A DNA stretch of 45,753 nt from Desulfurococcales archaeon (GTDB lineage Archaea > Thermoproteota > Thermoprotei_A > Sulfolobales > Desulfurococcaceae), in NCBI GenBank assembly GCA_027067785.1, contig JAMOVL010000023.1, positions 1 to 45,753 of the forward strand. Reading direction: 5' to 3'. The notes below the pieces were generated by a model that saw nothing but the letters and a program-made list of their open reading frames with translations, was not told the origin of the DNA and searched no databases. Each line of letters begins with the position of its first letter. Position 1 is the stretch's first letter. Of the stretch, positions 17,939 through 24,905 are shown one piece after another. Position numbers and translations under genes: made by a program.

Positions 17939-18281
17939 CTTGTTTTCCCTCTAGATGAGCATAGTACGCAATCGTTCCAACAACGTTCTTGTATTTAACA
18001 TAGTACTCCTCACTAACCACTATTACATCACAGTATATTCTGTTCTTAGAAAGTGTCCTATATATCCGATATTGTAATCTCCTAATAGTCTTTCTATCAG
18101 GAGAGCCGCCTACGACAATCAACAAATCCCAATCGCTATCTTCCCTATAGTCACCTCGTGCCCGTGAACCAAAAAGGATTATATTCTTTACCTTAACACC
18201 CTCTTTTCGAGCCTCATTAATAATTACGTCCTTAATGGTTCGCATTAAATATATGGCTTGAGAACTAGACACTCTAATCAC
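17931..18281 (-). CDS. Minimal nucleotidyltransferase (MNT) antitoxin
   Basis: About 116 residues from GTG at 18281 (or GTG at 18272). It has the polymerase-beta signature GSRARGDYREDSDWDLLIVV, with G-S and D-x-D metal ligands. MNT proteins of this type neutralise HEPN partners by nucleotidylation. A longer reading from 18341 would only re-read the end of the UPF0175 gene, and AAGGTGATTAG precedes the chosen start. It lies in an operon UPF0175-MNT-HEPN. Confidence 0.87.
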   Translation of the reverse strand: MIRVSSSQAIYLMRTIKDVIINEARKEGVKVKNIILFGSRARGDYREDSDWDLLIVVGGSPDRKTIRRLQYRIYRTLSKNRIYCDVIVVSEEYYVKYKNVVGTIAYYAHLEGKQVE

Positions 18282-18282
18282 C

Positions 18283-18567
18283 TTACATCTCCATAAACCT
18301 TCTAATGATCTGTAAGTCCTCTCTAAGCTCTTCCTTTCCATAGTGTATTGCTATTCCCTCCCTGACTAATAGCTCTAGGAAGTCCTATTTAGAGAGACCA
18401 GCTATTCTTCTTGCTTGCCCCAGTGTTGCTATGCCTTTCTCGTAGAGCCTTAATGCTAGTTCTATTCTCAGTCTCTCTTCAAGCTTGCCAAAAGGAACCC
18501 GCAGGTTTTCTGGAACCTCAATAACAATGCGTTTAACACTGATTTTAGCCACCATTATCTCCCTCAT
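18283..18567 (-). pseudogene. UPF0175-family antitoxin-like gene with in-frame amber codon
   Basis: The first 60 codons encode MVAKISVKRIVIEVPENLRV and an HTH-like part ending LYEKGIATLGQARRIAGLSK. A TAG at 18385-18387 follows. The same frame then continues with DFLELLVREGIAIHYGKEEL and a tail to TAA at 18283, completing the normal UPF0175 length of about 94 residues. So one nonsense codon splits an otherwise intact gene. It could be a recent pseudogene or be read through. A decayed relative lies at 21479-21705. Confidence 0.8.
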
Positions 18568-18652
18568 AAGACATTATATTCGTAAAAGCTATTAACCCTA
18601 GCCACCACTCGTACTAATTCGATTAAAACAATAACTCAATCCCCAGGCTGGT

Positions 18653-18724
18653 TGTCCCATATACTAGGTAATAGGTATGAATTCTTACCGTAATTGTCCC
18701 ATTTTCTCATCAGTGTGTGGGACA
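18653..18724. promoter_or_regulatory. Cassette element A: half-site plus inverted repeat
   Basis: TGTCCCA occurs at 18653 and at 18695, and the complement TGGGACA at 18718. The last two form an inverted repeat with a 16-base spacer. Between the first two lies a conserved stretch containing a near palindrome around GAATTC (18670-18685). The same layout and most of the same bases recur at 21784-21854. A TATA-like TTTTAAG (18730) and tRNA fragment 1 follow. Possible roles are operator of the UPF0175 operon, recombinase arm site or RNA hairpin. Confidence 0.7.
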
Positions 18725-18737
18725 TTTCCTTTTAAGA

Positions 18738-18789
18738 GCCAGCCTTTGGAGCCGGAGACCCCGGGTTCAAACTCGCGGCGGGCCCGCCA
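18738..18789 (+). repeat. tRNA-Arg 3'-half copy 1
   Basis: It matches tRNA-Arg(UCG) from the 5' anticodon stem to the CCA. GCCAGCC, TTTGGA, GCCGGAGACC, the T-loop GGGTTCAAA and GGGCCCGCCA are present, but T-stem pairing is broken (CCGGG against CTCGC). The D-arm and 5' acceptor strand are missing, so it cannot be a tRNA. Confidence 0.88.
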
Positions 18790-18915
18790 CTTATAAACCA
18801 ATTATATAAAGTCTACCGTTCCCGACGCGAGAATTGGAACTCTTAATTCGAATCGGGAAATTAGGTTTAGTTCTCACTCCACCGGGGATAATCTGGATTG
18901 ATAATCTCATTAGAG

Positions 18916-19362
18916 TTAAGGGATTACTTTAAGCCATGGGACTCGCTTGAAGTCTTCGTCGAACGTTGCTAGTGTTCCTATATTGTAATGCTTGCAGGTT
19001 ATAGCTATTTGTGCATCATTTGGCGTCAGCCTGTAACTCTTAATAGTCTTAATTAGTTCGTCTCGGTCTTGATAATCCCTTAGTATGGTTACTTTGAAGT
19101 CTCCTAGAAAACTGTTAACCTTTTCTATGGCTTCATCGGGAAATCCGTACTTGGTTATGTGCTTCCGGAAAGAGTATTTCCCTTTAACACCATATTTTAT
19201 ACTGGCAATCTTGGCTCCAACGGTGTATAATAGTTCATTGTATGCTATCATAGGAATAGCCATGCCGTCTATAATGGCCTCCCTGATAATACTCTCTGAG
19301 GTACTGGTTAGCTCTGTTTCAAAGAGGAAATGGTAGACGACGTTTGTATCTAGGCATATCAT
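18916..19362 (-). CDS. VapC-like PIN-domain toxin (cassette B)
   Basis: 148 residues. The PIN domain begins MICLDTNVVYHFLFETEL with the first metal-binding Asp. NELLYTV supplies the Glu region, NDAQIAIT the third acidic site and ATFDEDFKRV the last. VapC toxins cut specific RNAs. The ATG overlaps the antitoxin stop by 4 bases. Its 3' flank (18880-18915) is clearly related to that of the cassette C toxin. Confidence 0.88.
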   Translation of the reverse strand: MICLDTNVVYHFLFETELTSTSESIIREAIIDGMAIPMIAYNELLYTVGAKIASIKYGVKGKYSFRKHITKYGFPDEAIEKVNSFLGDFKVTILRDYQDRDELIKTIKSYRLTPNDAQIAITCKHYNIGTLATFDEDFKRVPWLKVIP

Positions 19363-19568
19363 TGTGCTTGCGCCTCATCCTCAAGCTCCAAGAACTCCTC
19401 AATAGAGGATTTCCCGAGAACACCCCTGTACTTTTTGATTAGTTCATCTATGTCCTCTTCTACTATCACCTTGTACTCTTTGCCCTCCTCAAGGTTGATG
19501 CTACCCAGAGGCTTTAGCACGCCTTTCTCGTATCTTACTCTTATAACCCTGGACAATTCTAGCCCCAC
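19359..19568 (-). CDS. DUF104/AF2212-like VapB antitoxin (cassette B)
   Basis: 69 residues. SRVIRVRYEKGVLKPL is the signature of the AF2212-like antitoxin family, with a beta-rich DNA-binding N-terminus and a C-terminal toxin-binding tail (KYRGVLGKSSIEEFLELEDE). TTG at 19556 aligns with the cassette C antitoxin start and lies about 24 bases after a TATA-like GTATAAG, which suggests a leaderless mRNA. It pairs with the VapC gene downstream. Confidence 0.85.
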   Translation of the reverse strand: MGLELSRVIRVRYEKGVLKPLGSINLEEGKEYKVIVEEDIDELIKKYRGVLGKSSIEEFLELEDEAQAQ

Positions 19569-19613
19569 TTATACATGAGGTGCATCGAGGCAATTAGCCT
19601 TTTCTAGCTGAGA

Positions 19614-19696
19614 TGTTTCCAGATTATTCGCTCTGATATCCCAAGTGATAAGCATTTGTGAAGAGTGTTTCCATTTGATGGTTCCCATTGGAAACA
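19614..19696. promoter_or_regulatory. Cassette element B: half-site plus inverted repeat
   Basis: TGTTTCCA occurs at 19614 and 19666, and its complement TGGAAACA at 19689. The start-to-start distance of the inverted pair is 23 bases, exactly as in elements A and C (22 in D), although the arm sequence differs from A and D. A TATA-like GTTTATAAG follows, then tRNA fragment 2. Confidence 0.68.
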
Positions 19697-19710
19697 TGGT
19701 TTATAAGTTC

Positions 19711-19762
19711 CAGGCCTTTGGAGCCAGAGACCTCCGGGTTCAAATCGTAGCGGCTCACCGCA
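19711..19762 (+). repeat. tRNA-Arg 3'-half copy 2 (most decayed)
   Basis: It starts at CAGGCC in the anticodon stem, keeps TTTGGAGCCAGAGACC and the T-loop GGGTTCAAAT, but the acceptor strand has decayed to CGGCTCACCGCA. Stem pairing is lost. Confidence 0.82.
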
Positions 19763-19888
19763 TAAACATCCCTATATAGGCTTCACTATTCCTTGCGAGG
19801 AAAGTTGCTACTCTGAGTTAAGTTGAGGGAATTATGATTGCCTTTCCTCACTAGGGATAATCTTGAAGAGCTAGGAAACTACCTTAAG

Positions 19889-20320
19889 CTATGGCACCCG
19901 TTTAAAGTCCTCATCAAACGTGAGTATGGCATCTATGCCGTAGTGCATGCATGTCAACGCTATTAGCGCGTCTGCTGGTAGCAGATGGAACTTCTTGGCT
20001 GCATCTATGAGCTCTTGAGGTTTAGCCCTGTCTTCTACCACAGCTATGTTTGTCTCTTTTAGGAAGTTGTATAGTTCATCTATGTCTTCCTCGAAGAATC
20101 CGTATCCGTGTTTCTGTATGTATTCTCTCAGTTTTTCTATGCGCCGTATTCCTAATCTTATCCATGCTTTGGTCCTCACTATAGTGAAAATTACTTCATC
20201 TAACACACGAATGCTTGTGTATAGCTCGTCCTCTCCAGAGGTTGTGTCCTCTACAATTTGGGAGTATGGCTTCACATCATGTAGATAGTAGAGTATTGCA
20301 TTAGTATCTAGGAAGAGCAT
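19889..20320 (-). CDS. VapC-like PIN-domain toxin (cassette C)
   Basis: 143 residues. The PIN fold begins MLFLDTNAILYYLHDV, with later acidic sites in LDEVIFTI, PADALIALT and LTFDEDFKRV. It is a paralogue of the cassette B toxin: the end segments and 3' flank (TTAAGC-ATGG-AC-CG) match across the stop codon. The start overlaps the antitoxin stop by one base. It is predicted to be an RNase toxin. Confidence 0.88.
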   Translation of the reverse strand: MLFLDTNAILYYLHDVKPYSQIVEDTTSGEDELYTSIRVLDEVIFTIVRTKAWIRLGIRRIEKLREYIQKHGYGFFEEDIDELYNFLKETNIAVVEDRAKPQELIDAAKKFHLLPADALIALTCMHYGIDAILTFDEDFKRVP

Positions 20321-20523
20321 TACTGCACCTCAGCCTCCAGCATAAACCTGTCGAGGAGCTCCTTAGGCGCAGGACCCAGTACTCCACGATACTTGCGGAG
20401 AACCTTTCTCTTCCTTGCAATCCCCAGAATCTTTACTAACAACTCCTCACCTTCCTCAAAATCAACATTATCCAGCGGTTTTAGCACACCTTTTTCATAC
20501 CTAACCCTAATGACCTTAGACAA
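20320..20523 (-). CDS. DUF104/AF2212-like VapB antitoxin (cassette C)
   Basis: 67 residues. It begins SKVIRVRYEKGVLKPL like its cassette B paralogue, and KYRGVLGPAPKELLDRF matches the same toxin-binding tail. It starts with TTG; a TATA-like TTAATATA lies about 20 bases upstream, again pointing to a leaderless transcript. It is directly coupled to the toxin. Confidence 0.85.
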   Translation of the reverse strand: MSKVIRVRYEKGVLKPLDNVDFEEGEELLVKILGIARKRKVLRKYRGVLGPAPKELLDRFMLEAEVQ

Positions 20524-20583
20524 TTCTTAACACCCATCCATATATTAAGCGCATCGAAGGAATTAGCTCTTGCCTTAATAACA

Positions 20584-20665
20584 TGTTTTCAGATTTTCAG
20601 TAATGACATCACAGGGGTAATCAGCTATAGAGCTTGTTTCCAACTTATGGTTCCTTCTGGAAACA
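20584..20665. promoter_or_regulatory. Cassette element C: half-site plus inverted repeat
   Basis: A degenerate half-site TGTTTTCA is at 20584, then TGTTTCCA at 20635 and TGGAAACA at 20658 (23 bases apart). The inner spacer shares TATGGTTCC-type bases with element B. A TATA-like GTTTATAT and tRNA fragment 3 follow. Confidence 0.68.
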
Positions 20666-20680
20666 TTGTTTATATTTTCT

Positions 20681-20730
20681 CGGCCTTCGGAGCCGGAGAC
20701 CCCGGGTTCAAACTCGCGGCAGGCCCGCCA
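20681..20730 (+). repeat. tRNA-Arg 3'-half copy 3
   Basis: CGGCCTTCGGAGCCGGAGAC keeps the UCG anticodon loop unchanged. T-stem changes are the same as in copy 1 (CTCGCGGC), and the acceptor strand ends AGGCCCGCCA. Shared T-stem changes in copies 1 and 3 suggest that they descend from one att variant. Confidence 0.88.
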
Positions 20731-20807
20731 TATTTTGCTAAATTTAATAGCACAGCCTTATATAATCAATCAGAATCATATACTAAAGGAATTCCCATCT
20801 CTTATCA

Positions 20808-21167
20808 TCATGATAAGATTGGTCGTCTTCGTATTTTCGTCTCAGTTACTATTGTTATATAGCCGTATAACTGTTCCTTGAGCCGTAATGCTCTTAGAAT
20901 TGCTCTAATCCTGTTTGGTATTCTTGGGTCTCTTAGTCTTAGAATGATCACACCAGGTGGATTATATGCCTGAGCAAGGTACCCGAAATCCTTGTCCATG
21001 GTTACTATTATCTTGTTATGGCTAATAGCCTCCCTAACAACTTCTTCATCGGGAACTCCTCTTCTTTCTACTAGTATTGATTGCACATGATATCCCTGCC
21101 TCCTAAGCTCATTAAAAACCTTTAACCCAATATTTTCATCAAGAAGAAGCCTAAGCTCTCGTCTCAA
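20808..21167 (-). CDS. DUF5615 PIN-like toxin (cassette D)
   Basis: 119 residues. LLLDENIGLKVFNELRRQGY, VREAISHNKIIVTMDKDFGY and GVIILRLRDPR are typical of DUF5615, a compact PIN-like family paired with DUF433 antitoxins. RNase activity is inferred from the family. TTG follows GAGGAGG at 5-6 bases. It overlaps the DUF433 gene by 17 bases, and its 3' end lies 77 bases after tRNA fragment 3. Confidence 0.87.
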   Translation of the reverse strand: MRRELRLLLDENIGLKVFNELRRQGYHVQSILVERRGVPDEEVVREAISHNKIIVTMDKDFGYLAQAYNPPGVIILRLRDPRIPNRIRAILRALRLKEQLYGYITIVTETKIRRRPILS

Positions 21168-21384
21168 TTACTACCTCCTCTCTACCAAGAACCTTAGCTG
21201 CATAGAGTAGTGCTGCCCTAATATCTTCAAGGCTTAAATTATAGTCCTCGACTATCTCTTCCGGCTTCATACCAGCAGCTAGGAGCTCTAGTATCATGTC
21301 AACAGTGATTCTCGTGCCCTTAACCACGGGCTTTCCAGCCATAACTCTAGGATCAACCACTATTCTCTTAAGCAAGTCATTCAT
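21151..21384 (-). CDS. DUF433 antitoxin (cassette D)
   Basis: About 77 residues from the ATG at 21384, chosen because AAGGTGATT lies just before it (the GTG at 21393 is inside that site). The signature is VVDPRVMAGKPVVKGTRITV, then LELLAAGMKPEEIVEDYNLS, a helix-turn-helix. DUF433 proteins are antitoxins and operon repressors for DUF5615 toxins. Confidence 0.88.
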   Translation of the reverse strand: MNDLLKRIVVDPRVMAGKPVVKGTRITVDMILELLAAGMKPEEIVEDYNLSLEDIRAALLYAAKVLGREEVVIETRA

Positions 21385-21478
21385 TACAATCACCTTACAT
21401 ACTACTTATTGTAACCACTCTAATAACTATCATCACTGTTTTAATTCAAGCAAACTCTCTGGCAATCACGAGACCCCT

Positions 21479-21705
21479 TTAAGTTCTTTTCTTCACCATA
21501 ATAAATGATATTCCCTCCTCAGTAAGAAAATCTAGAGGCCTTAATTGTGTGAACACACTATTCTGATATCTGCCCAAGCGATGCTATAGTCTTCTCATAA
21601 GATCTTAGTGCAAGCCCCATCCTTAATTCCCCTAAACTGGTCTGAACAACCTATGACCTTACCAACTACTATGACAACACGTCTAGCATCAGCCTTAACC
21701 AGCAT
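21479..21705 (-). pseudogene. Decayed UPF0175 antitoxin gene (cassette D)
   Basis: Three pieces in different frames match the cassette A UPF0175 gene: MLVKADARRVVIVVGKVI, then LGELRMGLALRSYEKTIASL with GQISE and a TAG, then LDFLTEEGISFIMVKKRT. At least two frameshifts and a stop are needed, so it is a pseudogene. It ties cassette D to cassette A, which also carries the same type of inverted repeat. Confidence 0.75.
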
Positions 21706-21783
21706 TGCATCTTCTACAAGACATAATTTTAACTACCCCAACACTTAATAAGAAGACTCGTTAACACATAGCTCTGGTTCAAC

Positions 21784-21854
21784 TGTCCCATATACTAGAT
21801 AATTGGTATGAATTCCTATCGTAAATGTCCCAGTTCACATCAAATTCTGGGACA
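21784..21854. promoter_or_regulatory. Cassette element D: half-site plus inverted repeat
   Basis: TGTCCCA at 21784 and 21826 (42 bases apart, the same as in element A) and TGGGACA at 21848. About 30 of the 34 bases between the first two half-sites equal element A. A perfect TATA-like CTTATAAAG and tRNA fragment 4 follow. Confidence 0.7.
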
Positions 21855-21866
21855 GAAGCTTATAAA

Positions 21867-21920
21867 GGCCGGTCTCCGACTCCGGAGACCCCCGAGTTCA
21901 AACCCGTGGCAGGTCCGCCA
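21867..21920 (+). repeat. tRNA-Arg 3'-half copy 4, CCG-like anticodon loop
   Basis: It runs from GGCCGG to CCGCCA. The loop reads CTCCGAC, which would give anticodon CCG rather than UCG, and the T-arm is CCCCGAGTTCAAACCCG. So this end of the array may come from a different tRNA-Arg gene. The 5' half of the tRNA is missing. Confidence 0.85.
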
Positions 21921-22131
21921 TATTATTATGAATCGTTTCTGTCCCCAGAGTGATTCTAAACTTTTCTTTCTGAATAATGGGTTTGATATATTATCAATTC
22001 AGTAATATTCATCACGAAAATAATCAATATATAGATGTTCATAACTCAATATTGGAGATGTTGTCTAACACCTCGGCGTAATGCCTTCAAGAATAAATGA
22101 CTAAAAATAAAATAATATAATAGAAGGACGT

Positions 22132-23529
22132 TTGATAATAATGAAATCTATCAGACATAACTCATATGCTGTAGAGTATGTTTTGAAGTTAAAACTAGAC
22201 ATAAATGATAGACAGCTCAGCGGATCATCTAGGGTTACCGTGGTTAGTTATAGTGGAAAACCTGCTGGTACATTAAGATTTATACTTAATCATGGCCTTA
22301 AGCCTCTCGATGTTAGGGGCGAGCTTATCAGTAAATGGAGATGGTATAGGGGGAGTATAGGCGGCTTACGGGAATTATTCGTTAATGTTATAGAGATCAC
22401 ATATGATAAGCGCTCAGAGAATGATAATAGGATCGAGATAACCATAGATTTTGAAGGAAGTATTAGGGACTATAGTAGTGTTTTCCCATATGTAAAGGAT
22501 TGCATAGGCGAGTATACCCTTATAAGAACAGATGCCTACTCATACCCTGTATTTCTAGCCAATAACGATTTAAGTTTCCATAACCTCGTATCATCAGTTA
22601 TTAGTCAAAGATTTAAGTATAGGATAGAAGTTGCCGCTCCTCGAGACTACGTGGTAGCTAATGTTGGCAAACTAGTTGGCCATAAAGTTAGGGAAGATTA
22701 TAAGGTCTACGTATACATAAGTAAGGTTCCTAGCTGGAGGATGGATATTGCCGTTGCTAAGTTTAGAGTATTAGAAGAGAAACAAGATGATCTAAGAATT
22801 TTCTATTTACCAGAAGATAAGGAATACGCGGAGAGAATACTATACACGTTAAAGAACTGCTTGAAATACTATGAGGAATTATTTGGAAAACCAGCTAGAT
22901 GGAATGGATATACGATCATAGAGCTGCCGGAAACATGGGGTTCACAAGCAGACTATACGGGTATGCTACTAGAAAGGAAGGGCTTTACAGATTCCCACCA
23001 TGCAGGCATTTATCACGAACTAGCCCATCTATGGAACGCTCAATCAGCTGAGCATCCCCCTTCCCGATTTCTCGATGAGGGATTTGCCAGTTATTTCCAG
23101 TTACTAGCTGAGAGAAGATTCATAGGCGATAAATGGTTCAAGGAGAGGTTAAGGAATGCTCGAGAAAAAATTAGAGAATTAGCCAAGAAAACACCCAAGC
23201 TACTAGAAGTCCCTCTTGCAGACTATGGTAAATACTACTTAACAGATGCATCATACCTTGTCGGAGTACTACTACTGTATGTTCTAAACAGATTAACAGG
23301 CGATCAGTGCTTCTACAAGGCTATACGTAGATTCCTTGAAAAGCACTACGAAACACCAGCTACACTGGAAAGCTTTAAAGAAGCATTTGTGGAGATCTGC
23401 GGAGACAGGATAAGAAGTTTCTTAGAAGAATGGTTCTATACGACAAAACCAGTAGAGCTGATTATAGAGAAAGACATAGATGAAATTATAGAGCTATACA
23501 AATCAAGGTTATACGAATCGCTTCAATAA
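22132..23529 (+). CDS. M1-like zinc metallopeptidase (gluzincin)
   Basis: 465 residues. The zinc site is HELAH in GIYHELAHLWN, and the third ligand is in FLDEGFASYFQ, the M1 aminopeptidase pattern. The N-terminal 280 residues are beta-rich. The protein is shorter than classic M1 enzymes (600-800 residues) because the long C-terminal helical domain is missing. No signal peptide is seen, so it is likely cytoplasmic. GAAGG lies before TTG (22132) and ATG (22141); either start is possible. It is the first gene right of the cassette array. Confidence 0.82.
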   Translation: MIIMKSIRHNSYAVEYVLKLKLDINDRQLSGSSRVTVVSYSGKPAGTLRFILNHGLKPLDVRGELISKWRWYRGSIGGLRELFVNVIEITYDKRSENDNRIEITIDFEGSIRDYSSVFPYVKDCIGEYTLIRTDAYSYPVFLANNDLSFHNLVSSVISQRFKYRIEVAAPRDYVVANVGKLVGHKVREDYKVYVYISKVPSWRMDIAVAKFRVLEEKQDDLRIFYLPEDKEYAERILYTLKNCLKYYEELFGKPARWNGYTIIELPETWGSQADYTGMLLERKGFTDSHHAGIYHELAHLWNAQSAEHPPSRFLDEGFASYFQLLAERRFIGDKWFKERLRNAREKIRELAKKTPKLLEVPLADYGKYYLTDASYLVGVLLLYVLNRLTGDQCFYKAIRRFLEKHYETPATLESFKEAFVEICGDRIRSFLEEWFYTTKPVELIIEKDIDEIIELYKSRLYESLQ

Positions 23530-23834
23530 TGTTAAAGTTCGTTCATTGCTATTACTAGAATTCCAGATGATGTTGCATGGATCACTGCACTAGTATAAGG
23601 GAGTATTAATGCAGCATACTACCAATTGTTTCAATATTGTCACTTTTAACCAGATATTTATCATATATTGTCCTGTCCTAGATTATATCAATTATACTTA
23701 ATATCCGCCAAAACATCTAGGTTTCTTATATTTCAACGTTCTCCGGTAAAACAGCATTTAGGTGCGGGCTTTCGGATTATGTTTAGTATCCAGATCCTCT
23801 TGTGTGCTCATTAAAAATTGTTATTATACAACCA
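23530..23834. other. Intergenic region, nothing recognised
   Basis: About 305 AT-rich bases between two converging genes. No open frame with a ribosome site, no tRNA-like stretch and no repeat was found. Confidence 0.5.
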
Positions 23835-24858
23835 CTAATGGTATCCCTTTACATACTTGCGGTTTCTAGAGAATAAAGATATCATCAGTAATGCTGGCAT
23901 AATTGTTACAATCATTATCTCGGTAAACAGAAGGATATTGTCTTCACGTCTTATAGCGTTAAAACAAATCCATTCAGGATAATTGCTGTATAGTGCTAGG
24001 ACTACCATGCTTGTTGTCTCGGTGTTCATGTCGCCTTGAATAACTATTTTCCCATTAACGACGCGGTAATCTGTGTGTGTACCGCCTTTAACGGGGTCTT
24101 GTGCTTTGGCTATTATTTCTAGGCATTTTTCATAGATATCTTGATAGTCGTAGATTATGGTCGAACCAGCAGCCTCAAGAGCCCTGTAGAGATAAATGAA
24201 GAGCGCACATTTATAGACCTGGTAAACCCCGTGTTCTTTTACGAAATTATCCTTGAAACCATAGCCATCCCACATCCTCGTTAGATTAAGGAATGATTTT
24301 TCAGCCTCAGATTTAGAGCCTTGTAATAATTTATTCAGAGCATGATATACGAGTAGGTCGGCATAATTGTACCAATCAGTGATAATTACCGAAGTGTTCA
24401 TCTTTTCGTATACAATGGTGTAGCCATCAATTCTTCCCACGACTTCTTTCTCCGGCTTATAGAACTTATCAGGAATACTTTTGCATAGAAGGACATCTAT
24501 CTTACCGTTCCATCCGCCACTGAAATTATTGTATAGGACACTCATTACTCTTTCAGCTAATGGTGATCCGAGAACGGCTAGAGCTCTAGCAACTAATACA
24601 TTATCATTAGCGACGTAGATCGTTGTGTTATCTGGACTTACCATTGTAGCGGCTCGTAAAAGATCTGCTTGCGGCACATATTGTTCTTCAAGAAATGATC
24701 TAGTTTTTCACTGCTAAGCAATGGGATATAATTCGTTGTTTCCCCCATCCAGTATCATCGCCTATTAATGACGATACCAATAGTAATGTAAAGATTATTA
24801 TTAGCGTCAGGGACACTGGTCTGCATTTCCATATTTTTTCTCGAGGTTCTAAAGACAT
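23835..24858 (-). pseudogene. Exported protein gene broken by two frameshifts
   Basis: A 280-codon frame (from 24677) ends with a membrane anchor (ILLFTEIMIVTIMPALLMIS) and basic tail. Upstream in other frames are the missing N-terminal parts. ATG at 24858 begins MSLEPREKIWKC, then a hydrophobic signal segment (VSLTLIIIFTLLLVSSLIG). The next frame gives ETTNYIPLLSSEKLDHF, and then the main frame resumes. The breaks lie near 24744 (G5 run) and 24715 (A5 run), so sequencing error is also possible. The restored protein would have about 340 residues, a helical outer domain and one C-terminal membrane span. Family unknown. Confidence 0.65.
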
Positions 24859-24905
24859 AGTTGTCTCTCCAGTTATCATCTCTATATGAATATCTATAGA
24901 TATAA

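Larger units (their letters stand above)
17450..21920 (+). mobile_element. tRNA-Arg-anchored array of four toxin-antitoxin cassettes
   Basis: The intact tRNA-Arg(UCG) is followed by four 3'-half copies in the same direction (starting 18738, 19711, 20681 and 21867). Intervals from one anticodon stem to the next are about 1261, 973, 970 and 1186 bp. Every interval holds toxin-antitoxin genes on the minus strand, with the downstream gene ending near the tRNA-like 3' end. Each fragment has the same upstream layout: half-site, inverted repeat, TATA-like box. 3' halves of tRNA genes are the usual attachment-site remains of archaeal integrative elements. No integrase gene is inside. Confidence 0.75.

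Noticed and set aside
18282-18341. N-terminal extension of the MNT gene to 18341
   Set aside because: These 20 codons re-read the UPF0175 C-terminus in another frame; GTG at 18281 follows a proper ribosome site.
18738-21920. The tRNA-like pieces as functional split-tRNA halves
   Set aside because: T-stem and acceptor changes break pairing, no matching 5' halves with complementary leaders are seen in the window, and the anticodon part differs among copies.
17450-21920. CRISPR array as explanation for the regular repeats
   Set aside because: The repeats are tRNA 3' halves about 1 kb apart with genes between them; there are no short spacers.
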